IMG/VR virus record: IMGVR_UViG_3300031839_001226
Coordinates: 1-57,489 of that record
Direction: 5' to 3' (one strand)
Origin: a virus
Length of the DNA: 57,489 bases
A model generated the notes under the pieces. That model did not search any database. It was not told the DNA's origin and saw nothing but the letters and a program-made list of their open reading frames with translations. The translations under genes were made by a program, and so were the position numbers. This document shows positions 6,880-14,944 of the stretch, piece by piece (the first letter of the stretch is position 1; the number at the start of each line of letters is the position of its first letter).

Positions 6880-8486
6880 GCGGCCTGCTGTCCTGTCGCA
6901 ACTGCCTCACTGAAGGCTTTCGATCCTTGCCCTGCCGCCTGATATGCCTTGGCGGCTTCCGCTGCCATGCCGACCATGCCGGGCGGGATTGGTGGTTCCT
7001 GTACATCGTCTTCATCAATGATGAGCGCAGGATCGACGCTCATTTCCTTGGCCGACCATTCAACGAAGCCTTCTCCGTCAAAGCGTTTAGCCATAGCCTC
7101 CGCAACACTTGGAATAGACTCGGCAGCACCGCCGACCATTGCCATCCAGCGCATCGCCAGTTCGACTTTCTGGCCTCTCTGTGCCAGTGCGATAGGCGAG
7201 GTATATTCCACCGTCCATTCCACGCCGTCGAGTTCTTCCGGCTGCTCGGGAAGACGCTCCAGACGCGATAGAATGCCGAACACGCGAGCGATCAACGGCC
7301 CGAGCAATTCGCTTTCCATGCGCCCCAGGATCGGGCCTAGAAGCCTCATGCGCTCCTGTGTGCGCTGCATGACTTCGGTCGCGGTCATGTCCGCGTCGCC
7401 GACCATCTGCAACTGATCCACGAAGAACGTGCTCAGGACGCGATTGCGAAGGTCTTGGAGGAAGTCCAACCCTACCGCCGGCTGTACCCCCGTCATCATG
7501 GGGGATATCTCACGCTCTCCGCGATAGAAGTTCAGGCCGCCGGGAATGGTGCGGACTGGGCCGATGTGCCCTTCATCCGGAACATTGAGCGGAGGACGAA
7601 CCGCAAGCTGGGAAGCTATAGCCACATCCTTCATGACCGAATGCAGCATCTTGCAATCGGGAAGCGCAGACATGCCAGGGGAACGGCCATAGGTCTCGCC
7701 CGTCACCTTGTACCAGCGAGGAACCGCGTAGGGAAACTCTTCGAACCCGCTTTCGCTCAAGGTCTCCTTGGACTTATAATCCAGATAGACCGACGCGAAC
7801 GGCATGTTCATCGCGTCTTTCTTCCCGCTCTCCCGCTCTTCGCGAGGGCATACGGCATGAAGGATTTCCACCGGCTCGGTGAACTTGCCTTCCGCGTACT
7901 TGTCCTTGACCTCCTTGGGGCACTTGTCGCCCCATTTCTGAAAGCACTGGCGCACGGACATCTTGAACTTGCGGATGACGGTGTCGACCACCCCCTCGGC
8001 GTTCTCATCGATCATGCACTCGGCAAGCGAGCGCGTCTGGAACAGGAGCTTGTCTTCCTTCGTCTTGCCGATAAACATGATGCCGGTTCCGAACGCGGCA
8101 TAGTCCATGTAGAGTTCGTGCAGATGCGTCGTGATCGAGGACGACGGCGAGTGCATTTCGGAAAACAGCCGGTCTTCTACAGCCGATAGATACTCTCGGA
8201 CATTATCGTCTTCGGCATCCTCGCCAATGATGCGCAGCGAAAACCATCGACTGGCCGGGTTCGTCGCCATGCCATGCAGACCGGCCGCCAGCAGTTCCAA
8301 TGCCTGGAGCGGCGTGCCATCATATATCTTCGTCGTGCGCTTTTCGCCAACCGTGCGATCGCCCACGAAGCCCATGCGCCGGGTATAGATGTTCTCTGCG
8401 ATCTCCTCCCAATGGGATTCGAACGTGCCACGCTGGCCTTTCAGCTCATCGTAGCGCTGGCAGAGTTGGATGGCGTCATAGGCCAT
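6876..8486 (-). CDS. Head-to-tail connector (portal) protein, T7 gp8-like
   Basis: 536 residues, the expected length. Begins with helical YDELKGQRGTFESHWEEIAE, then DGTPLQALELLAAGLHGMAT with NPASRWFSLRI, and later MTATEVMQRTQERMRLLGPI and GRMESELLGPLIARVFGIL, all typical of the podoviral connector family. Twelve copies form the ring through which DNA enters and leaves the head. It heads the connector-scaffold-capsid block. Confidence 0.92.
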   Translation of the reverse strand: MAYDAIQLCQRYDELKGQRGTFESHWEEIAENIYTRRMGFVGDRTVGEKRTTKIYDGTPLQALELLAAGLHGMATNPASRWFSLRIIGEDAEDDNVREYLSAVEDRLFSEMHSPSSSITTHLHELYMDYAAFGTGIMFIGKTKEDKLLFQTRSLAECMIDENAEGVVDTVIRKFKMSVRQCFQKWGDKCPKEVKDKYAEGKFTEPVEILHAVCPREERESGKKDAMNMPFASVYLDYKSKETLSESGFEEFPYAVPRWYKVTGETYGRSPGMSALPDCKMLHSVMKDVAIASQLAVRPPLNVPDEGHIGPVRTIPGGLNFYRGEREISPMMTGVQPAVGLDFLQDLRNRVLSTFFVDQLQMVGDADMTATEVMQRTQERMRLLGPILGRMESELLGPLIARVFGILSRLERLPEQPEELDGVEWTVEYTSPIALAQRGQKVELAMRWMAMVGGAAESIPSVAEAMAKRFDGEGFVEWSAKEMSVDPALIIDEDDVQEPPIPPGMVGMAAEAAKAYQAAGQGSKAFSEAVATGQQAA

Positions 8487-8492
8487 GAAGGG

Positions 8493-8684
8493 CTATTCCC
8501 CGAGCAGCCGCTTGCGCGCGACCGGCATGTTGGCCTCTTCGTCCGACAGCCTTGTGAGCATGGTCGAACGACGGCCTGACTGTGAGGCTGCATAGGAACG
8601 CTGACGCTGATCGTTCACAGCGGCGATTTCGCCTGCGGACTTCTGCGGAGGGGCAGGAGCCGGCTTAGGCTTGGGGATCGACAT
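8493..8684 (-). CDS. Small proline-rich protein, unknown
   Basis: 63 residues from the ATG at 8684; longer in-frame starts have unlikely sequence. N-terminus is Pro/Lys/Ala-rich (SIPKPKPAPAPPQKSAGEI), followed by basic, polar sequence with ASQSGRRSTMLTRL. Lies just before the connector gene. Similar small proteins sit at this place in other short-tailed phages; function unknown. Confidence 0.6.
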   Translation of the reverse strand: MSIPKPKPAPAPPQKSAGEIAAVNDQRQRSYAASQSGRRSTMLTRLSDEEANMPVARKRLLGE

Positions 8685-8704
8685 GAAGCACACGGGCCTG
8701 TTCC

Positions 8705-8950
8705 TTAGATGAAGAGCATGAGGATTGAACCGGCAACGGTAATGAGCGATCCGAGCATGGCGGCGTTGTATCCGGTCTCGGATTCCTTGTTGGCGAAGTT
8801 GCCAGCGATCCAAGCCCAGCCAGCAGCAGACATTGCGGCAATCATACCAACCCTGTCACCGTCGATCGCATGGATGGCAAACAGCATGCCGAGCATGGCC
8901 GTTCCGGTGACGATGGTGACGAATGCACCGTATTTCTGGAGATCAGACAT
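8705..8950 (-). CDS. Small membrane protein with about three transmembrane helices
   Basis: 81 residues from MSDLQKYG at 8950. Hydrophobic helices are visible at about residues 9-27, 35-50 and 60-80 (GSLITVAGSILMLFI at the end). Another membrane protein follows upstream. Could be a holin-like or superinfection protein, but the lysis genes are elsewhere, so the role is open. Confidence 0.6.
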   Translation of the reverse strand: MSDLQKYGAFVTIVTGTAMLGMLFAIHAIDGDRVGMIAAMSAAGWAWIAGNFANKESETGYNAAMLGSLITVAGSILMLFI

Positions 8951-8961
8951 TGGCCTGTTCC

Positions 8962-9162
8962 TTAGTCTTCCCGACGAATACGAAAGCCGTGTATCTCGTC
9001 CCACGACAGCATTACGTTCATGCCAGGGATCATCGACACCAGCCAAGCGACGGCCATAGCTACACCCCACCACGGCGAGACTTCACCCATAAGGACACCG
9101 ACCAGGATTACGCCGCTAATGACATAGGCGCAGAAATCGGCTGCTTTCGTGAGATCATACAT
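8962..9162 (-). CDS. Small membrane protein with two transmembrane helices
   Basis: 66 residues. Helices at about 9-27 (FCAYVISGVILVGVLMGEV) and 32-50, then a polar tail FRIRRED. It is the first of two adjacent membrane-protein genes between gp13-like and connector genes. No family recognised. Confidence 0.55.
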   Translation of the reverse strand: MYDLTKAADFCAYVISGVILVGVLMGEVSPWWGVAMAVAWLVSMIPGMNVMLSWDEIHGFRIRRED

Positions 9163-9180
9163 TGGCGGTCGATTGCCTCC

Positions 9181-9213
9181 TGTGGTAGGATGAAGCCCTC
9201 ATCAATCAGGGCT
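9181..9213 (+). promoter_or_regulatory. TGTGGTAG promoter-like motif plus RBS hairpin
   Basis: TGTGGTAG at 9181 is followed five bases later by AGCCCT-(CATCAATC)-AGGGCT at 9194-9213. The loop shares CATCAA with the element at 6338-6370, and the 3' arm again overlaps the ribosome site of the next gene. Two independent copies make chance unlikely. Confidence 0.5.
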
Positions 9214-9218
9214 AAAAC

Positions 9219-9419
9219 ATGCGAAAAATTACCCGCTTTGATATAGCAGACGCGGTTCTTGCCGAACGCGAGCGATGCGCCAGTGTTATCCGAGACCTGC
9301 ATGCCCACTATGGGAGCGGAGACATCCATGCATGGCATGTAGAACACATGATCCGCTCTATCGAGACGCCAGAATACAACTGGGAGACTGCCCCGATCCC
9401 TACGCAGGCGGAGCTTTAG
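9219..9419 (+). CDS. Small accessory (moron) protein, unknown
   Basis: 66 residues, soluble. N-terminal helix RFDIADAVLAERERCASVIR resembles the short helical start of many small phage early proteins. It overlaps the end of the leftward gp13-like gene by four bases and is read against the virion operon under its own promoter-like element. Function unknown. Confidence 0.6.
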   Translation: MRKITRFDIADAVLAERERCASVIRDLHAHYGSGDIHAWHVEHMIRSIETPEYNWETAPIPTQAEL

Positions 9420-9877
9420 CGAACCCAGCTAAACTGAACATACGACGCACCATCGCGCCCATAGCCACGAAGAACACCCTCGTCTCTCGCGCCCATTGCC
9501 CTAAGCCATGAATGCGCCGTGCGATGATCGATCCGGCTCGCACACTGCAATCTATGTGCGCCATGATCCAGAACATACGGCTTCAGCACAGTCAGCGCAT
9601 ATCGCGTGAGAGACAGGGCAACACGCTGGAAATCATCCGTGCCCCATGCCCAGGCTTCCCATACTCCGGGCCAGTTTGGTGAAACTCCTATCACAGCGGC
9701 AGGAATGCCCCGCCAGCAAGCGACAGATGCCTTGCCGAGCGATGCAGCCGCGATGGCCTCTCGTGCCAGCAGGAACGGGTTTGTGTGGCCGCGAAGGCCG
9801 TACACCTCCCGAGCGTCATCCTCTCGCATGTTGAGGCAGACGTACTCGACAGCCTCACGGGTGATCGGCTGGATCAA
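9416..9877 (-). CDS. Gp13-like (DUF2833) protein with acetyltransferase-like fold
   Basis: 153 residues from a TTG at 9877 whose TGA overlaps the previous stop. The opening IQPITREAVEYVCLNMRED and the later VACWRGIPAAVIGVSPNWPG match the T7 gp13/DUF2833 pattern, a GNAT-like fold with a closing strand and the helix HRTAHSWLRAMGA. In T7 the protein helps make infectious virions. Longer in-frame starts overlap the upstream gene and look unnatural. Confidence 0.65.
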   Translation of the reverse strand: MIQPITREAVEYVCLNMREDDAREVYGLRGHTNPFLLAREAIAAASLGKASVACWRGIPAAVIGVSPNWPGVWEAWAWGTDDFQRVALSLTRYALTVLKPYVLDHGAHRLQCASRIDHRTAHSWLRAMGARDEGVLRGYGRDGASYVQFSWVR

Positions 9878-10761
9878 GCCGCCGTCTCTGAGTGGTAGAA
9901 GGTAGACACCGCGAAATTGTACGAGCCTGCGCTGCCCGCGATGCTGGTTTCCTTCACGGACTTTATGCGCGTGGTCTCGCCAGCCACAACACCACATTTG
10001 ATCTGCGAAGGCGAAAAGTTCCGATCCCTTAGAATGGTCCGGTCATCGGACTTGGCGAAATTCACGCCTTGGAAATACACCACATCCGCATTCGTGCCAT
10101 CGACCCGAGTGATGACCCCGATGCGAACCCTGCCCGTTGCAGTGCTGTCCCGGTCAACGGAAATGTAGACGTTTGTCAGATCGACACGGCCGACGCGATC
10201 CTGAGCAGACAGATCGATCAGCCACCGAAATCCACTGGCCGTTACATCCTGCACTGCCACTGCGGCGAACAGATTGCGCTCACGCTCGGTGACTGTGACC
10301 AGAAGTTCGTTGTCATCCGAAGATGAGGCTGGGAACAGGTTGTTTCCGTAGCTCGTCAGAAGCGCGAAGGACGATTGCCCCGTTCCTCCATTGACATACC
10401 GCACCCGGAATGCCCGACCCGGCATCTTGACCAGTGGGCGGAAGTAAGCCGTATCCGCGTAGATCGGGCGTGAGGACGACAGCGTTTCGACAACATCGCT
10501 GTCCGTGATCGTTCCAGCCGGATCGACGCCATCTTTCAGGATGGCAGTTTCAACGTACAGCGTTCCGTCCTGATCCGCTACGACGTTGATGCACGCATGC
10601 TCAAGGCTGTTGACTTCCCACGCGCCTGTAAACTCCCCGGCAGAGCCAAGCGCAGTGTTGGTCGAATTGCCGCTCGACTTCTTCGCGGATGTCTCTTCCA
10701 ATGCCAGGAAGATAGCCGAGCGCATGTCACGGGATATCCCGAGGGGAAGATCAACCATCAT
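9874..10761 (-). CDS. Probable structural protein, unknown family
   Basis: 295 residues. No membrane segment; mostly predicted strands with many Val, Thr and Ser, and one cysteine-bearing motif SLEHACINVVADQDG. Lies between large terminase and gp13-like genes, a place often used for virion or head-fibre proteins. The C-terminus (GSYNFAVSTFYHSETAA) overlaps the next gene's start. Structural role inferred from position and composition. Confidence 0.5.
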   Translation of the reverse strand: MMVDLPLGISRDMRSAIFLALEETSAKKSSGNSTNTALGSAGEFTGAWEVNSLEHACINVVADQDGTLYVETAILKDGVDPAGTITDSDVVETLSSSRPIYADTAYFRPLVKMPGRAFRVRYVNGGTGQSSFALLTSYGNNLFPASSSDDNELLVTVTERERNLFAAVAVQDVTASGFRWLIDLSAQDRVGRVDLTNVYISVDRDSTATGRVRIGVITRVDGTNADVVYFQGVNFAKSDDRTILRDRNFSPSQIKCGVVAGETTRIKSVKETSIAGSAGSYNFAVSTFYHSETAA

Positions 10762-10770
10762 CAGCCCTCG

Positions 10771-12168
10771 TCAGAACGGCGAGTAGTCACCGCCGGAACT
10801 TGCCGGCCTGTCACGATAGGTAGACGCATCGAAGTTGAACGGATCGAAGTCCTGAGCCACCGCTGCTCTTGGCGTCTTGTCCCGGCGGTCATCGATCAAG
10901 CCGGGGAACAGTTCGGTAAAGCCCCATACGAGAGCATCGACACGATCCGGCGAATACCCCTGCCCCTTGCGGTCGAAGTCGCTGGTGAAGTTGCACTGCT
11001 GATTCTCTAGCTCTTCGAAGTCCCCAGCATGCCTGATCCTGTCACGGGCATAGAGCGCTGCGATCGGTTCCGCCCGAACATACTTGCCTCGCGTGGCGCG
11101 AACCTGCTTTACCGGCAAATCGGGCGCATGACCGCGAATGTTTGCCTCGACCAGATCGCCGCCCTGATTGTTCTCGCAAACAATCGCGTCCGCCTTGTAA
11201 TAGTGGTACAGCGTGATAGCCTTGCGTGCCCACTCTTCCGGCTTCATCACACCCGAGCCGTCAGCAAGCACATACCCCATGCCACCCGCATCAATGGCCG
11301 TGACGACGATGCCCGTCTCGTTCGACCCGCTTTCCGTCGAGACGGCAGGATCGATTGCAACCACCACCCTGCGGAAGTCGGGCAGTTCGGCATCGTTGAG
11401 CACATAGAGCTTCTTGATCGACCCGCGCGACCACAGTGCATCCGCCTTGTCGCCCGAGAACTCACCGAGGAAGAATCTTCGCTTCTGTGCCTCCGGGAGA
11501 AACTTCAGGCTCTCGATATAGTCAGGCGCCAGGTTCTCCGCATTGTCGAGTGGATTGGCAACGCCATAGACGTAATTGCCTTTCGGCAGCGGCTTCTTCG
11601 ATTCAGGCTCGATGCCCTGCACATAGAGCTTGTACGTCCAGTGGCTTTCCGTGGTAGGATTGAGATCGACATAGCTCTTGAGTGGGAGCGGTTCGCCAAC
11701 CCCATCGCCGGCCGTAACGTCCACCTTCTGCGCCAGTCGGGTTTGAGCCACGAGATAGGACTGATACGGGATTTCCGACGCCTCGTTGAAATACAGCGTC
11801 GCGAACTCCTTGCCGAGGACCTTGTCCACACGATCCTTGTCATCGAGACCGGCAAGCCAGACCTCGGAACCGTTCGGGAAGGCAAAATACCCGTCCTGCT
11901 CCTTCCATTCTACAGCCGCGCCATCATACGCCAGTTCAAGCACCTTCGGCATAGTGTCCTTGCCGATCGATTGCTTGACCGCGACACCATGGCGGCGGAA
12001 GATCGCATGCCTGGAACCGCTGGACCTTAATGCCCTCGTGGCGATGGCATAGCAGTACAGGAACGTCTTTCCCGAGCGCGAGCCGCCGTAGATAAGGGAA
12101 TGCTTGGCAGGGCTCAGGAGCAGCGTGTCGCGTAGATGCTTCTGCTTTTCCGTGAGGAGAACGGTCAA
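10771..12168 (-). CDS. Large terminase subunit
   Basis: 465 residues. N-terminal ATPase: Walker A GGSRSGKTFL near residue 30 and a Walker B-like FATLYFNEASE near 125. C-terminal nuclease: VVVAIDPAVSTESGSNETG near 265 with a first metal-binding Asp, then ADAIVCENNQGGDLV and a final Asp region (SPDRVDALVWGFTELF). This motor cuts and pumps phage DNA into the head. Overlaps the small subunit gene by four bases. Confidence 0.95.
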   Translation of the reverse strand: MTVLLTEKQKHLRDTLLLSPAKHSLIYGGSRSGKTFLYCYAIATRALRSSGSRHAIFRRHGVAVKQSIGKDTMPKVLELAYDGAAVEWKEQDGYFAFPNGSEVWLAGLDDKDRVDKVLGKEFATLYFNEASEIPYQSYLVAQTRLAQKVDVTAGDGVGEPLPLKSYVDLNPTTESHWTYKLYVQGIEPESKKPLPKGNYVYGVANPLDNAENLAPDYIESLKFLPEAQKRRFFLGEFSGDKADALWSRGSIKKLYVLNDAELPDFRRVVVAIDPAVSTESGSNETGIVVTAIDAGGMGYVLADGSGVMKPEEWARKAITLYHYYKADAIVCENNQGGDLVEANIRGHAPDLPVKQVRATRGKYVRAEPIAALYARDRIRHAGDFEELENQQCNFTSDFDRKGQGYSPDRVDALVWGFTELFPGLIDDRRDKTPRAAVAQDFDPFNFDASTYRDRPASSGGDYSPF

Positions 12169-12584
12169 ACGCCAGCGTCGTCCTTGGCGATGGTGATGGA
12201 AAGGCCGGAATGGGCGACTTCCTGCTTATCGCGCCAGTCGTCAGGCTTGCGGTTCTTGAGCCAGTTGAACGCAGCCCCAACGTCTGGAGGGACATGCTCC
12301 ACCGTTTCAGCGCGGATGATCTGGCCTTGATACTGGAAGACTTTCTCGCTTTCGAAGGTGTAGCCGACAGCCCGATTGTACAGCGAGCGCTCTACACGTT
12401 CGTCCGCCTTTTCCTTCCCGCTAATGACTGCCTGACAAAATTCTTCGTGCACGTTCTTCCAACGATAGATCGTCCGCGTGTCCACACCGAAAAAATCCGC
12501 TAGTTCAAAGTCGGTCGCCCCGAGCGCGCAAAGCTTCGATGCCTGTGCCGCATACTCAGGGGCGTAGTCGGTTGGCCTGCCCAT
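12165..12584 (-). CDS. Small terminase subunit
   Basis: 139 residues. N-terminal helix-turn-helix, GATDFELADFFGVDTRTIYR, the DNA-recognition part, followed by an oligomerisation helix (GKEKADERVERSLYNRAVGY). NWLKNRKPDDWRDKQ is characteristic of small terminases in PBSX- and T7-like groups. The start abuts the stop of a 51-residue gene. Adjacent to the large subunit. Confidence 0.9.
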   Translation of the reverse strand: MGRPTDYAPEYAAQASKLCALGATDFELADFFGVDTRTIYRWKNVHEEFCQAVISGKEKADERVERSLYNRAVGYTFESEKVFQYQGQIIRAETVEHVPPDVGAAFNWLKNRKPDDWRDKQEVAHSGLSITIAKDDAGV

Positions 12585-12740
12585 TCAACAAGCCTCGCCA
12601 TCTGTCCGAACCCCAATCGGCGATCCACACACGACGCCCTTAGCGCGAGCCATAGCGATACCCAAATGGATCTCGGTCAGCACGGCTGCGAGCATCTCTA
12701 CGCGATCTAGCTTCTGATCCTTGTCAGTGGCCTTTGCCAT
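12585..12740 (-). CDS. Small protein upstream of terminase, unknown
   Basis: 51 residues. Helical (DRVEMLAAVLTEIHLGIAMA). Its TGA is immediately followed by the small terminase ATG, so translation is probably coupled. No family recognised; short length keeps confidence moderate. Confidence 0.55.
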   Translation of the reverse strand: MAKATDKDQKLDRVEMLAAVLTEIHLGIAMARAKGVVCGSPIGVRTDGEAC

Positions 12741-12808
12741 CGGTCAGCGGTCCTCTTCGGATTGTCGCTCGTGAGAATTGGTCTTGCCGCTGTTAAGCCG
12801 CGTGCGTG

Positions 12809-12949
12809 CTATTCGACGGGGACGAGATCAGCCGCGAAAAACCAATGATCGGCGATCCGCACGAGCGCCTTGCCATCAGCCGTGACGGTCTGTGCATCTA
12901 CAGTGCCCTGTATGTTGGATTGGGGACAGCGTAGTTCCATGCCGATCAT
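12809..12949 (-). CDS. Small protein, unknown
   Basis: 46 residues from the ATG at 12949, six bases after GGAG. Sequence looks like a tiny beta domain (RCPQSNIQGTVDAQTVTADG then ALVRIADHWFFAADLVPVE). Probably the first gene of the leftward terminase operon; the region upstream is the accessory island. Confidence 0.5.
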   Translation of the reverse strand: MIGMELRCPQSNIQGTVDAQTVTADGKALVRIADHWFFAADLVPVE

Positions 12950-12995
12950 GTGGAGCTCCTATCGGGGGATATGCAAAATTAATTTGCGAAACCGC

Positions 12996-13026
12996 TTGAC
13001 TATCGCCAAATGATTTGGCATATTAT
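12996..13026 (+). promoter_or_regulatory. Promoter with palindromic operator in its spacer
   Basis: TTGACT at 12996 and CATATT or TATTAT at 13019-13026 flank the perfect palindrome GCCAAAT-G-ATTTGGC at 13005-13019. A repressor bound there would block polymerase. The promoter drives the two-gene cassette 13051-13493 whose second gene is an HTH protein, the likely repressor. Confidence 0.65.
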
Positions 13027-13050
13027 GGTCACAAACCAAGGGAGACCGAC

Positions 13051-13290
13051 ATGAGAGCCATCGCACCGAAGGAAATGCCGAACCTGCCCGCCAAGGCTAC
13101 CGGATGGGCACGATCAACAAAACGGGCCGGCAGTGTTTTCCATGCCCACGCACTTGGAAGGCCAGTATGTGGGGCTCGATTCGTTATCGATAGGCATCAG
13201 GCAGAATTGCCTGACGGCCTCGGGTCTTTTCGTTACCACGGCGTATGCCCACGCTGCTACAAACTGTCCCTCGAAGCGGTCGAAGCATGA
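13051..13290 (+). CDS. Unknown small protein of a self-regulated cassette
   Basis: 79 residues from the ATG at 13051, seven bases after GGGAG. No recognised family. It has a basic middle (KATGWARSTKRAGSVFHAHA) and a possible metal pair GVCPRCYKL near the end. The next gene, an HTH protein, overlaps it by ATGA. The layout (own promoter, palindromic operator, small orphan gene, HTH gene, placed among virion genes) is that of anti-CRISPR/Aca loci and other accessory cassettes. Function is unknown. Confidence 0.65.
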   Translation: MRAIAPKEMPNLPAKATGWARSTKRAGSVFHAHALGRPVCGARFVIDRHQAELPDGLGSFRYHGVCPRCYKLSLEAVEA

Positions 13291-13493
13291 CCCCAGCCCA
13301 ATTTAAACAGGCCGTGGAAGCCCTCCAGTCTCGGGGGGCTATTCCACATGGGCACGGGTGGAAAACCGCACTGGCGGGCAAGCTGGGCCTCACCAGAACC
13401 ACCATAGACAACTTCGAACGCGATGGCACGAAAAAGGTTCAGACCGACTATGCCATTGCCGCCCTCGTTGCGGGGCTTGATCCCTATCCCTGA
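13287..13493 (+). CDS. HTH DNA-binding protein, probable autorepressor
   Basis: 68 residues. Begins MTPAQFKQAVEAL; the HTH is about residues 24-48 (GWKTALAGKLGLTRTTIDNF). The cassette at 39074 encodes a similar-sized HTH protein that also starts MTP..FK, so the two cassettes may be distant relatives. It probably binds the 15-bp palindrome at 13005-13019. Inferred role: repressor of its own operon. Confidence 0.75.
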   Translation: MTPAQFKQAVEALQSRGAIPHGHGWKTALAGKLGLTRTTIDNFERDGTKKVQTDYAIAALVAGLDPYP

Positions 13494-13510
13494 TCAGGTG
13501 GGGCCTCTTG

Positions 13511-13965
13511 GGGATGGGGGAGGATGCGAGGCGGTGGCGCGTATGGGCTTCCCGTAGGCTGACCGCAGCAGCAAGATAAGGGCATCAACGCCGCGCGTAC
13601 CAGCCTCGCATTCTGTACCCCTCTCATATCGGGAGGGGAAGGGATTGGGCTAGCCGTAGCCGCGAAACCATGTCGCTGACCCGCCATCAGGTGCACCGCC
13701 AACCCGAGGGAAGGCTTAGGCGAGCCGCCCAAACTGTATGCCGCTATGGAGCGGCGGAATTGAATGGGCTGCCGGTTATCACCTCAGCGGGGCCACCGCG
13801 TGTGTCGGTGCCGGAATCCCGCAACGCTGTCCGCTGGCTAAGCGGCTATTCGCGTCTTTAGGGATGCCCAACTCTGACCCGCTCATCGCGGGGAACTCAC
13901 TGGCGCAAAGGGCCTCTATCTGAGCAATGCAAAGCCACATGCCTCAACGCAACATGCGGAGGCTG
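13511..13965 (+). ncRNA. Candidate large structured RNA
   Basis: No credible gene spans 13494-14028. The stretch folds into a long helix, 13516-13541 with 13592-13621, giving about 25 pairs with small bulges, including the perfect ATGCGAGGC/GCCTCGCAT. Local hairpins follow: 13648-13661 (GGCTA/TAGCC), 13740-13755 (GCCGCT/AGCGGC), 13791-13812 (CACCG/CGGTG), 13831-13845 (CCGCT/AGCGG), 13878-13892 (CCCGC/GCGGG) and 13941-13963 (GCCTC/GAGGC with inner CGC/GCG). The first part uses several G-U pairs only possible on the + strand. No match to RNase P RNA, tmRNA or a tRNA was seen. Confidence 0.45.
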
Positions 13966-14028
13966 GGGCGAACCGGCGAGTGATCTTGCGATCCCGCTAA
14001 CTGCACATTCGCTCATCCGATGCACAAC

Positions 14029-14628
14029 CTATGCTGCCGCTTCGTTCGCGTCAATAGGCGTCAGGTCTCTTGCGTCAAATTCCACAGGAACCATGCCTCC
14101 GAGAAGTTCGATCATCGCCTTCACCTTGCGCCGTCCCTTGGCTGCTACAACGCTGCCATAGAAGCCGCTGAACGAGTGCCCTTCCTTGACAGCCACACGC
14201 AAACCCTTGTGGAACTTGGCCTTGAGTTCGTCCTTTTCGTTTGCCATGATCTCCCCGCGATATATCTTGGCCTTCCGGGTGTCATCAAACTCCATTTCGA
14301 CCTCGGCTTCACGGAACTCGCGAACGATCTTTGCTGATACCCTGGCAGGCAATCCATTGACGCCTAGAAGACTCTCGACACCATCGCATGAGCGGGCAAA
14401 GCCGAAATGAAACGGCCCACTCTCGACGCCCACGAACAGATAGCGGTTGAACAGGACGAACTCCTTCGTGATGACCGCCTTTGTCCGATGATGGATGATG
14501 TCCTTGCGCATTCGAGGCAGGTACACGTCGAAGCCGGCCGATCGCAGGGATGATGCCGCCCTGTCCTCGCAACGTATGCCGGTTCTCGCGACATACCATT
14601 GCGAGCTGTCGCTGATGTTTGCCTTCAT
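14029..14628 (-). CDS. NusG-family transcription elongation factor
   Basis: 199 residues, close to NusG length. N-terminal NGN domain: QWYVARTGIRCEDRAASSLR, FDVYLPRMRK and LFNRYLFVGV, followed by VESLLGVNGLPARVS. After a charged linker, a KOW domain reads GLRVAVKEGHSFSGFYGSVV and ends VEFDARDLTPI. The family clamps RNA polymerase and can antiterminate. It lies at the end of the leftward early operon just before the terminase genes, which suggests a late-gene antiterminator. A gene copied from a host NusG is possible. Confidence 0.85.
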   Translation of the reverse strand: MKANISDSSQWYVARTGIRCEDRAASSLRSAGFDVYLPRMRKDIIHHRTKAVITKEFVLFNRYLFVGVESGPFHFGFARSCDGVESLLGVNGLPARVSAKIVREFREAEVEMEFDDTRKAKIYRGEIMANEKDELKAKFHKGLRVAVKEGHSFSGFYGSVVAAKGRRKVKAMIELLGGMVPVEFDARDLTPIDANEAAA

Positions 14629-14683
14629 GTATCCCCGCCGCTTATGCTTTTCTGGTATTGAATGGGGTTAGTTGTGCGCTTCC

Positions 14684-14944
14684 CTATTCGTCTGCTAGCG
14701 AAGCGTCAGCCCGCTCGATCATCCGTAGCGCCATCGCCTTGAGAGCCTTGATGTCCTGCCTAGGCATCCTTTCCATGGACGGGACTTCATGCTCGGGGAA
14801 CTCCCATGAATTGAATCGTTCGCCGCACGCTTTGCACTCACGCCTTCGAACAATGGCATTATCTCTCGGGCGGCTGTTCTTGACCATCAACCGGGTAGAC
14901 CGGCATTTCGGACAGTGCACGCCGGGGCTTAACGTCGCCATCAT
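14684..14944 (-). CDS. NrdR-like zinc-ribbon protein
   Basis: 86 residues from the ATG at 14944 (ATGA overlap with the previous gene). Zinc ribbon HCPKCRSTRLMVKNSRP then VRRRECKACGERFNSWE has the spacing and SRP/RRREC signature of the NrdR N-terminus. The ATP-cone of true NrdR is absent, replaced by a helical tail. Likely DNA-binding; could interfere with ribonucleotide reductase control, but that is speculation. Confidence 0.75.
   Translation of the reverse strand: MMATLSPGVHCPKCRSTRLMVKNSRPRDNAIVRRRECKACGERFNSWEFPEHEVPSMERMPRQDIKALKAMALRMIERADASLADE

Noticed and set aside
11029-12030. 333-residue rightward reading frame
   Set aside because: Antisense to the large terminase, which has clear ATPase and nuclease motifs.
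13670-13923. Short rightward frames inside the candidate RNA
   Set aside because: No ribosome sites and no protein-like sequence; better explained by RNA structure.
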